NCBI GenBank assembly: GCA_022616075.1
Contig: JAKEFK010000038.1
Location: forward strand, 1 to 42,531
DNA length: 42,531 nucleotides
Source of the DNA: a bacterium
GTDB lineage: Bacteria > Acidobacteriota > HRBIN11 > JAKEFK01
Direction: 5' to 3'
The position numbers were made by a program, and so were the translations under genes. Below are positions 15,916 to 23,145 of the stretch, piece after piece. Numbering within the stretch: the first letter of the stretch is position 1; the number at the start of each line of letters is the position of its first letter. A model generated the notes under the pieces. It ran no database searches and was not told the DNA's origin. It saw only the letters and a program-made list of their open reading frames with translations.

Positions 15916-17223
15916 ATGCAAGATTACGTGATCGGGGTCGACATCGGTGGCACGAATACTAAGATGGGCGCGCTCGACTATCGCGGAAATATTCTTGCTT
16001 CAGTGAGAACGGCCACAGAAGCACAACTCGGCGTAGAAGCGCTTTTAGAACGGCTCTACCTCTTCATCAATCGATTGAGAACGTCGTTACCGGACCAGCA
16101 TTTGAAGGCCGTGGGGGTTGGTATTCCAGGAGCCGTTTTGTACGAAGAAGGGATTGTCACTCAAGCTCCCAACATTCCGGCGCTTGGCGGTCTGGCGGTC
16201 CGGAAAATGCTTCAGGACCTGATCGAAGTCCCGTGCTATCTGGAAAACGACGCCAATGCCGCTGCCGTTGGAGAATACTGGCAGGGAGCCGGGCGCGGAT
16301 ACAAACACGTGTGCTGTTTGACGCTGGGAACAGGAACAGGCGGCGGAATCATTATCGATGGAGAACTTCTGCATGGAGCCGATGGTATGGCGGGTGAAGT
16401 GGGTCACATCGCCGTAAAAGCGGATGGAGCTCCTTGCCACTGCGGAAGCATCGGGTGTCTGGAGACTTTTGCATCTGCTAATGGAATCCTACGAATACTG
16501 TCAGAGGAATTAGCTAGTAATAAAGACACCACGCTGGCTGCAGTGCCCCGGGGGAGCATGACGCCTGCCGTTGTCTATGAGCATGCCAAAGCCGGAGATT
16601 TGGTCGCGCGATCTGTTTTTGTAGAAGCAGGCGCCGGTCTTGGAATCGGACTCGCTTCTCTGGTTAACATCTTCAATCCGGAAGTTATCGTCATCGGAGG
16701 CGGAGTTGCGGCAGCTTGGGATCTCATCATGCCGCCTGCGCTGGACACGATGAAACACCATGCGTTTCAGGCCATGGCTGCGCGTGTAAAAGTGGTCCCT
16801 GCTGAAAAAGGAGAAGATGCGGGAGTCTATGGCAATGCCTACCTTGCCTGGGAAGCGATCAGGTTGGGAGATGCAAGATTTTCCAACGAACGAAGCCTCA
16901 CACCATGGGGATTCTGGCAAGTTCTGGAAGAGGGAAAAGACTACAAAGTGAAAAGACTTTACATTCATCCGGGGCACAGGTTGAGTTATCAAAAACATGA
17001 ACAGCGCGAAGAATCCTGGATGATCGCTGACGGAGAGGCCCTGATTGTTCTCGATGGTCAGGAATGCCGTTTGAAAGCGGGAGACACGATCCACATCCCG
17101 AAGAAATCGCTTCACCGGATCGGAAATCCAGGCCCTCACCCTCTCGTATTTTTCGAGGTGCAGCGTGGAACCTACTTCGGTGAAGACGATATCATTCGCC
17201 TCGAAGACGATTACAAGCGTTAA
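15916..17223 (+). CDS. ROK-family sugar kinase fused to a phosphomannose-isomerase-type cupin
   Basis: This is a 435-residue fusion. Residues 1-320 are a ROK kinase: phosphate loop GVDIGGTNTKMG, catalytic ENDANAAAVGEYW, LGTGTGGGIIIDG, EVGHI, the zinc motif CHCGSIGCLE and a C-terminal VIVIGGGVA. Residues ~325-435 are a type II mannose-6-phosphate isomerase-like cupin: LTPWGFWQVLEEGKDYKVKRLYI, PGHRLSYQKHEQREESW, GDTIHIPKKSLHRIGN and a final FGEDDIIRLEDDYKR. Known chemistry of the two families is ATP-dependent hexose phosphorylation and mannose-6-P/fructose-6-P isomerisation, so the fusion may take mannose to fructose 6-phosphate; this is inference. The Shine-Dalgarno is weak. It is flanked by repeats B1 and C1. 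Confidence 0.88.
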   Translation: MQDYVIGVDIGGTNTKMGALDYRGNILASVRTATEAQLGVEALLERLYLFINRLRTSLPDQHLKAVGVGIPGAVLYEEGIVTQAPNIPALGGLAVRKMLQDLIEVPCYLENDANAAAVGEYWQGAGRGYKHVCCLTLGTGTGGGIIIDGELLHGADGMAGEVGHIAVKADGAPCHCGSIGCLETFASANGILRILSEELASNKDTTLAAVPRGSMTPAVVYEHAKAGDLVARSVFVEAGAGLGIGLASLVNIFNPEVIVIGGGVAAAWDLIMPPALDTMKHHAFQAMAARVKVVPAEKGEDAGVYGNAYLAWEAIRLGDARFSNERSLTPWGFWQVLEEGKDYKVKRLYIHPGHRLSYQKHEQREESWMIADGEALIVLDGQECRLKAGDTIHIPKKSLHRIGNPGPHPLVFFEVQRGTYFGEDDIIRLEDDYKR

Positions 17224-17224
17224 T

Positions 17225-17340
17225 TTGAAACCGCCAAGACGCTAGAATTCTTGGCGACTTAGCAAAGTAGCGCGGGCCTCTGGCCGGCGATTCGCAGGCG
17301 GGACGCCTGCGCTACTTTGTTTGGCGCCTTGGCGGTTTGA
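17225..17340. repeat. Family C repeat (copy 1), split by a family A element
   Basis: The left arm AAACCGCCAAGACGC and right arm GGCGCCTTGGCGGTTT are inverted. The left part also holds TTCTTGGCGACTTAG. A complete family A copy sits in the middle (17263-17321). It lies between convergent ROK and recA genes. Confidence 0.7.
17263..17321. repeat. Family A palindromic repeat (copy 5), nested in C1
   Basis: Perfect 11-bp tips CAAAGTAGCGC and GCGCTACTTTG flank the arms GCGGGCCTCTGGCCGGC and GCAGGCGGGACGCCTGC. Confidence 0.75.
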
Positions 17341-17344
17341 TCTT

Positions 17345-18367
17345 TTAAGCCGGTATCTTTTTCTCTTCTTTGACCAGATTCAGTTTGACGCGCAGCTGTT
17401 CTTCCACTTCGTGCGCAATATCCGGGTTCTCTTTCAGAAATCTTTTTACATTTTCTCGACCCTGCCCCAAACGAGTGTCTTTGAAAGAGAACCAGGCTCC
17501 GCTTTTGTCGATCACATTATGCTGCGTTCCCAGATCGATGAGGTCCCCCTCGCGGGAGATTCCTTCGCCGTAAATGATGTCGAACTCAGCAATTCGAAAT
17601 GGAGGAGCAAGCTTGTTTTTAACCACTTTTACTTTTGTGCGGTTTCCAACAGTTTGATCCCCATCCTTGATCGAAAGTTCGCGACGGATTTCCATGCGAA
17701 CGCTGGAATAAAACTTCAACGCTCGTCCACCAGTTGTGACTTCGTTACTGCCGAACATCACACCGATCTTTTCGCGGATCTGGTTGATGAAAACCAGACA
17801 GGTGTTGGAACGGGAAACAATTCCTGTCAGTTTTCGCATTGCCTGAGACATCAACCGGGCCTGCAAACCCATGAAGGAATCGCCCATTTCTCCTTCCAGT
17901 TCCGCTTTCGGAACGAGAGCCGCAACAGAGTCGATCACGATACAATCGATTGCTCCACTGCGAATCAACATCTCCGCAATTTCGAGGGCTTGCTCGCCGC
18001 TATCAGGCTGCGAGACAAGCAGATTGTCCACAACAACGCCAAGCTTGCGCGAATACTCGGGATCGAGCGCGTGCTCTGCATCGATAAATGCAGCCATGCC
18101 TCCCACTTTTTGCGCTTCTGCAATGATATGCAGAGCCAGCGTTGTTTTTCCGGAAGATTCCGGCCCAAATATTTCCACTACACGTCCACGCGGTACACCA
18201 CCAATCCCCAGAGCCGCATCAATCGAAAGTGCCCCTGTCGAAATGGTCGGAACCAAAATCGCCTCTTTATCACCGAGACGCATGATCGATCCCTTGCCAA
18301 ACTGCTTTTCAATTTGCAGCAAGGCTACCTCGACCGCTTTGCTTTTGTCGTTTCTAATCTCTGGCAT
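17345..18367 (-). CDS. recA: RecA recombinase
   Basis: This is a 340-residue RecA. Walker A is GPESSGKTT (68-76). [37 protein letters not shown], the loop 2 region [21 protein letters not shown] and [12 protein letters not shown] are all intact. It catalyses strand exchange and drives the SOS response. AAGGAG lies 7 nt before the ATG. A TATACT lies further upstream, but I found no good -35 and no recognisable LexA box. Its end is followed by repeat C1, its upstream side by repeat D1. Confidence 0.98.
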   Translation of the reverse strand: MPEIRNDKSKAVEVALLQIEKQFGKGSIMRLGDKEAILVPTISTGALSIDAALGIGGVPRGRVVEIFGPESSGKTTLALHIIAEAQKVGGMAAFIDAEHALDPEYSRKLGVVVDNLLVSQPDSGEQALEIAEMLIRSGAIDCIVIDSVAALVPKAELEGEMGDSFMGLQARLMSQAMRKLTGIVSRSNTCLVFINQIREKIGVMFGSNEVTTGGRALKFYSSVRMEIRRELSIKDGDQTVGNRTKVKVVKNKLAPPFRIAEFDIIYGEGISREGDLIDLGTQHNVIDKSGAWFSFKDTRLGQGRENVKRFLKENPDIAHEVEEQLRVKLNLVKEEKKIPA

Positions 18368-18410
18368 GATGCAGCTCCTTATTCGTAGTTCGCCCTAGTA
18401 TACACCAGCT

Positions 18411-18449
18411 TTTTTTTCAACGCAGAGGCGCAGAGCTACGCAGAGTTAT
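18411..18449. repeat. Family D repeat (copy 1)
   Basis: TTTTTTTCAACGCAGAGGCG is followed by degenerate 9-mers of the GCGCAGAG type. It is one arm of the inverted structure seen complete at 42072-42144. It fills the gap between aspA and recA. Confidence 0.6.
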
Positions 18450-19853
18450 TTAAGTTTTCTTGTCGGTCAGGTTCGGTTCCGTGAGACGACGGAGATCAAA
18501 GATTTCGTTCCATTGCTGCTCCGTTAACAGCCCCTTTTCGAGCACAATTCCTTTGATCGTACGGCCGGTCTTTAACGATTCCTTTACCACTTCGGCTCCT
18601 TTCAAGTAACCGATGTAGGGATTCAAAACTGTTGCAAGCGCCAGCGTATTCTCAGCATACTTATTGCTCACCTCAACGTTCGCTTCGATCCCATCGACGC
18701 ACTTTTCACGAAATGCGTTCAAAGCGTTCGTTAAAATGGAAAAGGAAAGAAAAAGGTTGTATCCAATGACCGGCATCATGACATTGAGTTCAAGCTGTCC
18801 CGCCTGTGAAGCAAGGGTAATGCAACTGTCAGCGCCGATCACCTGAAAGCAAACCATGTTCAGCATTTCAGCCATCACAGGGTTCACTTTCCCGGGCATG
18901 ATCGAAGATCCCGGCTGAACCGCGGGCAACTGTATTTCGTTCAAGCCGGTGTTTGGCCCGGAAGCCATCAACCGGAGATCGTTTGCGATCCGGATGCATT
19001 CAATTGCAAGATTTCGTAAAACAGCAGACATGGCGGTGAAGGGGGCCATGCTCTGCATCGCCTCAAAATAGTTGTCTGTTGTGCGCAATGAAAAACCGGT
19101 GATCGTCGCAAGGTTGGATACGATTCTCTTGCGATAATCAGGATGCGTATTCAGGCCGGTCCCAACAGCGCTGCCGCCGATTCCCAGTTCCTGCAGTGCC
19201 GTGCTTACGCGTGAAACCTGCTCTTCCGCTCTATGGATACAGGCGGCATAACCGCCGAATTCCTGTCCTAACCGCAAAGGAACTGCATCCTGCAGATGGG
19301 TGCGTCCCGCTTTGATCACGGAATCGAATTCCTTGGATTTGGATTCAAACGAATCCTCTAATTTTTCCAGCGCTTCTAATAAGGGAAAAGATAGAGACAA
19401 CGCTGTCAAACGAATGGCTGTAGGAATGACATCATTAGTGGATTGTCCCATGTTCACATGATCGTTCGGGTGGACGAGTTTGTGATCCCCTTTCTTGCTT
19501 CCAAGAATCTCGCACGCGCGATTGGCGATCACTTCATTGATGTTCATATGGAAAGACGTGCCTGCGCCTGCCTGAAAAACATCCACTACAAACTGATCGT
19601 GATGGGCTCCCTGCGCTATTGTGAGCGCGACCTGTTCGATGGCGTTGGCTCTTTGCTCATCGAGCAGACCCAGTTCCCGGTTCGTTTTGGCGGCCGCCGC
19701 TTTGATCCATGCCAGAGAACGAACGAATTCAGTTTGAAATCGCAACGGGCTGATCCGGAAGTTCTCAACAGCACGCGCCGTCTGGACTCCGTAATATGCT
19801 TCCTCGGGAACCTCCAGCTCGCCCAAAGAATCCTTTTCGATTCTGGTCTTCAT
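18450..19853 (-). CDS. aspA: Aspartate ammonia-lyase
   Basis: This 467-residue enzyme of the fumarase/aspartase superfamily has the signature GSSIMPGKVNP at 315-325. VNMGQSTNDVIPTA and NPVMAEMLNMVCFQVIG follow the aspartase pattern rather than fumarase (which has SQSSND and NPTQCE). It deaminates aspartate to fumarate and ammonia. GGAGG lies about 6 nt before the ATG, which confirms the start. The TAA stop abuts repeat D1. Confidence 0.9.
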   Translation of the reverse strand: MKTRIEKDSLGELEVPEEAYYGVQTARAVENFRISPLRFQTEFVRSLAWIKAAAAKTNRELGLLDEQRANAIEQVALTIAQGAHHDQFVVDVFQAGAGTSFHMNINEVIANRACEILGSKKGDHKLVHPNDHVNMGQSTNDVIPTAIRLTALSLSFPLLEALEKLEDSFESKSKEFDSVIKAGRTHLQDAVPLRLGQEFGGYAACIHRAEEQVSRVSTALQELGIGGSAVGTGLNTHPDYRKRIVSNLATITGFSLRTTDNYFEAMQSMAPFTAMSAVLRNLAIECIRIANDLRLMASGPNTGLNEIQLPAVQPGSSIMPGKVNPVMAEMLNMVCFQVIGADSCITLASQAGQLELNVMMPVIGYNLFLSFSILTNALNAFREKCVDGIEANVEVSNKYAENTLALATVLNPYIGYLKGAEVVKESLKTGRTIKGIVLEKGLLTEQQWNEIFDLRRLTEPNLTDKKT

Positions 19854-19888
19854 GCGAACCCTCCATCTTAATAATAGTACTCCTATCC

Positions 19889-19918
19889 GGCCGCAGGCGA
19901 GACGCCTGCGCTACTTTT
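19889..19918. repeat. Family A half-element (copy 6)
   Basis: Only one arm and tip are present (GCAGGCGAGACGCCTGCGCTACTTT). It lies just upstream of the promoter of the coiled-coil gene, between divergent genes. Confidence 0.6.
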
Positions 19919-19939
19919 TTTGCACAATATGTAGTACTA

Positions 19940-19968
19940 TTGACAAAGCATGGTCCACGTAATATGAT
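19940..19968 (+). promoter_or_regulatory. Strong sigma70-type promoter for the coiled-coil gene
   Basis: A perfect TTGACA (19940-19945) and TATGAT (19963-19968) are spaced 17 bp apart. The predicted start near 19975 leaves a leader of only about 9 nt before the ATG at 19984. Confidence 0.7.
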
Positions 19969-19983
19969 GGGCAGCAACTGGAG

Positions 19984-21042
19984 ATGGATGTTCAAACGAT
20001 AGAGGTCAAAACGGACCCGGCCGCCAGACATTCAATCGGCAGCCGCATTGGGCTAATCTTCACCACGGGTGTTTCTGAAATCAAACGCAAAGGGACAGTC
20101 ACGCGTTTGTATTTTGAAATCAAAGGTCTGGAGCGCGAAAAAGAGAAGTACGTGCATGCTCTGGGCGTGCGCGCCTGGGAAGCTCACCTTCATCATCCGG
20201 ACCTCGCCGGGATCCTGGTCAATTTAAAAGAACTGCAAATTGAAATGAACCGTCTGAAAACTCAGTTCGGTGAGCACGATACAGAAATTGCAGATATTGA
20301 TCACACAAAAGCGGAACTGACTGAAAAATTCAATAAAGATCTGGACTTTCTGGAACAGGCGATCGTGCCTCATCGGGAAAGGATAGAAAAAATCAATGCA
20401 GAGAAGGAAAGCAACAAGATTCAGATTGAAGAATTGCGATCTAAGCAGGACCATATTTCCCAACAGATCCGTTTGCATCAACAAAGCATTCAGGAACTCG
20501 ATCTGGGTTCAGATGCAGACAAGGAAGCAAAAATACGGGTGGAACAGGAAGCTATCCGCGGCCTGTATGTAGAAAAAGCCGATCTGGATTGTAAGCTGCC
20601 TTTTCTTCTTTCCACAGCGGAGAAGCTGAAGATCGAACTTGCCAATGAACGCGCTGAAATCGAACGGGGAGAACAGAACAAAGAAACCTCGAAGCGCGAT
20701 TTTGAGCAGCGTATCAAAGGCCACAACGAACAGATTCAACATCTGGAAGACAAGAAAAAACAGCTCAACCGGGAAATGGAACACTACCGGCGCGATATGC
20801 AGCCCTTCCTTTATGATCTCGGGAAAAAAGTCGAACAGTTGCGGTTGGAAGAAGATTCCTTCCACGAAAACTACGAACAGCTCGACACTTACAACCGCGA
20901 TGTGCAAACGCGACAGAAGCAAATCATCGAAGCGGAATCGCTTTCCCGCGCAATGGATCGCGCAGCCTGGACCAAATTCCTGGTCTTTTCCGGAACCATG
21001 GCCGCCCTTTTTGCTTCGGCGATCATGCTCCTACTGAAATAA
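19984..21042 (+). CDS. Long coiled-coil protein with C-terminal membrane anchor
   Basis: This is a 352-residue protein. Residues 15-50 hold a short conserved-looking head (GSRIGLIFTTGVSEIKRKGTV). Residues ~45-325 are almost continuous charged coiled coil (heptads rich in Glu, Lys, Leu, Gln). One hydrophobic helix closes the chain (FLVFSGTMAALFASAIMLLLK, 331-352). This is the layout of a tail-anchored filamentous scaffold. I do not recognise a family. A strong promoter and a GGAG close to the ATG support expression. It stands alone between divergent aspA and convergent sulfatase genes, and its TAA runs into repeat A7. Confidence 0.7.
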   Translation: MDVQTIEVKTDPAARHSIGSRIGLIFTTGVSEIKRKGTVTRLYFEIKGLEREKEKYVHALGVRAWEAHLHHPDLAGILVNLKELQIEMNRLKTQFGEHDTEIADIDHTKAELTEKFNKDLDFLEQAIVPHRERIEKINAEKESNKIQIEELRSKQDHISQQIRLHQQSIQELDLGSDADKEAKIRVEQEAIRGLYVEKADLDCKLPFLLSTAEKLKIELANERAEIERGEQNKETSKRDFEQRIKGHNEQIQHLEDKKKQLNREMEHYRRDMQPFLYDLGKKVEQLRLEEDSFHENYEQLDTYNRDVQTRQKQIIEAESLSRAMDRAAWTKFLVFSGTMAALFASAIMLLLK

Positions 21043-21094
21043 CGCGGGCGTCCCGCCTGCGGTGGTTACGCAGACGAGACGTCCGCGCTACTTC
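21041..21094. repeat. Family A palindromic repeat (copy 7)
   Basis: GCGGGCGTCCCGCCTGC and GCAGACGAGACGTCCGC arms lie around GGTGGTTAC. It overlaps the stop codons of both convergent genes: TAA at 21040-21042 on the left, and TAG at 21088-21090 within the GCGCTACTT tip on the right. Confidence 0.75.
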
Positions 21095-23145
21095 GCTAAT
21101 TTTGCTAGGCGCGCTTTTACTTGCGAGCGTTCCGGCCAATCGGCGGGCGCTTCCTCAAGCAATTTTCTGTAAATCTCTACTGCATCTGCAGACTTTCCTT
21201 GCATCTCGCGCACATAACCCAGCGCCATCCGGGCTCTCCACAGGCGAGTGTTGCGTGAAGTCACGTGCTCCAGGTGACTCCCGGCGTCCTCCCATCTCTT
21301 CAACGAGATCAGCATAAAGGACAGATTCGCTTCGCATTCTGCATAAGAAGGATTGAGTCTTAATGCGCGTAGGTATGCGTCTTCAGCGGGCTTGATCCGA
21401 TTCATTCTCTGATAAGCAATTCCCAGATTATTCCAATAGGTGGCCATTTCTGAACCGCGAATCGCGATCAAGAATTCGTCCACTGCTTTTGCTGCGTCTC
21501 CCTGGGTTAAATAGACGAGTCCCCGCTGATTGTGAAACTCGGGCCGGTCCTGATTCAATGTGCCAAGCGCTTTGTCCCATTGTTTTTGTCCGCTGTAGAA
21601 AGAAGCAAGCTCAAAAGCGGCTTCTACATAATGCGGGAAGCGTTGAACCGTTTCGCGAAGAACTTTTTCGGCACGCGAAGTTTCGCCGAGCCGGTTCAAA
21701 GCTTTTGCAAGTTGAACACTTACTTCTGGATCCGGTAAGCGTTCAGTAGACGTTGCGTAAGCTTTCGCAGCTTCGGCATATTTCTGCTGAGCCGAAAGAG
21801 TGTCACCGAGAAAACGAAATGCCAGACCATTGTGTTTTTCGGTACCCGTAATTTCGCGAAAGCGCGCTTCCGCTTGATTGTATTGCTCCTCCTTCAACAT
21901 CACCATGCCCAGCCGGAAGCGTTCCATGATCTGAATTTTTTTCTTGGGATCGATTCCGGTCTGCGCAACGGATCCACTCACGTATCCCAGACTTCTCAGC
22001 TTTTCTTCCTCTTCAGGAGGGAGTGTTCCCTTTCCTGTTTCTCCATTCTTCGCGTAAGTCTTGACTGCACGTTGCCACTCATCCACTCTGCTTTTTTTGA
22101 TCAGATTATTGATTTCTTTCGCGTCGGCCGCCAAATCATAAAACTCCGGTTCAGGGGCCTGAATAAACTTTTTACGATCACGAATCGATGCATACAAAGG
22201 CGCATAGCCGTAATTTCGTTGTGCATAAAGTGATTCCGCGATGAGCGTTCTGCTCTTTTTTTCCTGAAGCAATGAGACACCATCCATTTGTGCGGGCTTT
22301 AGGCCGGCCAGCTCCAGGATAGTCGGAGCGATATCTGCCAGCGAGACTGCATCATTTCTTTTGCCAGGCGCCAGTGTTGGAGCGCGGATCATTAACGGAA
22401 CATGGATAGTTGCGTTATAGACAAAAACTGCGTGGGTTGTTTCGCCATGTTCTCCTAAGCTTTCTCCGTGATCTGCTGTGAGGAGGACCGCGGCGTTTTT
22501 ACCAACGGCCCGAAGTAGCTTTGCCAGCTCCTGATCCGCAAAAGCAATTTCTCCGTCGTAGGGATCAGGAAATTTCTTGCGGAATGCTGGCGGAGGTTCA
22601 TACTCAGCGTGAGGATCGAAATAGTGAACCCACAAAAAGTAAGGACTGCGAGCTTTTGCCAGCCATTGCAACGCTCGTTCTGTCGTTTCGTTCGCCGTTC
22701 TTTCCGCTCCCGTAAATTGATCCTCATACACAGCAAAACCACGATTCAATCCGAAAGAGGCGTTGAGTGGCGCTCCTGAAATAAAGGCTGCTGTGTTGTA
22801 TCCATGCTTTTGCAAGGCAAGTTGAATCAAGGGGGATTGCTTCCATGCAAAATGAGCATTGTCGCGAATGCCATGACGTTCAGGATACAAACCGGTCAGC
22901 ATTGTTACATGCGACGGAAGCGTTAACGGAACGGCTGAATACGCATTTTCGAAAAGAAGCGATTCCTTCGCGAACGCGTCCAGATTGGGTGAAGTGTTCT
23001 GTTTATACCCGTAACACCCGAGATGATCCGCGCGCAGCGTATCGATCGTAATCAGAACAATATTCGTTTTCGTTTCTGGATATAACCGCCAAGGCGCCAA
23101 GAATGCCAAGAAGAACGCAAAAGAGATTACTATTTTTACGGACAT
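21088..23145 (-). CDS. Sulfatase-like/TPR protein 1 (threonine nucleophile type)
   Basis: This is a 685-residue exported protein. A signal peptide (residues 1-25) is followed by an alkaline-phosphatase-superfamily domain: TIDTLRADHLGCYGY (metal Asp), VPLTLPSHVTMLTGLYPERHG and TADHGESLGEHGE. At the position where sulfatases carry Cys/Ser-x-Pro-Ser-Arg there is Thr-Leu-Pro-Ser-His, so formylglycine cannot form. A linker ending EKLRSLGYVSG leads to about six TPR units (to the C-terminus). Phosphodiester hydrolysis or phosphotransfer is likelier than sulfate release; that is inference. The start is the ATG at 23143-23145; it overlaps the previous gene by 10 nt. Its signal peptide is partly encoded by a family C half-repeat. 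Confidence 0.82.
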   Translation of the reverse strand: MSVKIVISFAFFLAFLAPWRLYPETKTNIVLITIDTLRADHLGCYGYKQNTSPNLDAFAKESLLFENAYSAVPLTLPSHVTMLTGLYPERHGIRDNAHFAWKQSPLIQLALQKHGYNTAAFISGAPLNASFGLNRGFAVYEDQFTGAERTANETTERALQWLAKARSPYFLWVHYFDPHAEYEPPPAFRKKFPDPYDGEIAFADQELAKLLRAVGKNAAVLLTADHGESLGEHGETTHAVFVYNATIHVPLMIRAPTLAPGKRNDAVSLADIAPTILELAGLKPAQMDGVSLLQEKKSRTLIAESLYAQRNYGYAPLYASIRDRKKFIQAPEPEFYDLAADAKEINNLIKKSRVDEWQRAVKTYAKNGETGKGTLPPEEEEKLRSLGYVSGSVAQTGIDPKKKIQIMERFRLGMVMLKEEQYNQAEARFREITGTEKHNGLAFRFLGDTLSAQQKYAEAAKAYATSTERLPDPEVSVQLAKALNRLGETSRAEKVLRETVQRFPHYVEAAFELASFYSGQKQWDKALGTLNQDRPEFHNQRGLVYLTQGDAAKAVDEFLIAIRGSEMATYWNNLGIAYQRMNRIKPAEDAYLRALRLNPSYAECEANLSFMLISLKRWEDAGSHLEHVTSRNTRLWRARMALGYVREMQGKSADAVEIYRKLLEEAPADWPERSQVKARLAKLAK
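23083..23112. repeat. Family C half-element inside a signal peptide
   Basis: TAACCGCCAAGGCGCCAAGA matches the family C arm (compare 27201-27220). On the minus strand it encodes about residues 12-21 of the sulfatase-like protein 1, including the hydrophobic FLAPW part of the signal peptide. Confidence 0.55.

Noticed and set aside
18368-18410. LexA/SOS box upstream of recA
   Set aside because: A GTATAC-centred near-palindrome is present, but neither CTGT-N8-ACAG nor GAAC-N4-GTTC is recognisable.
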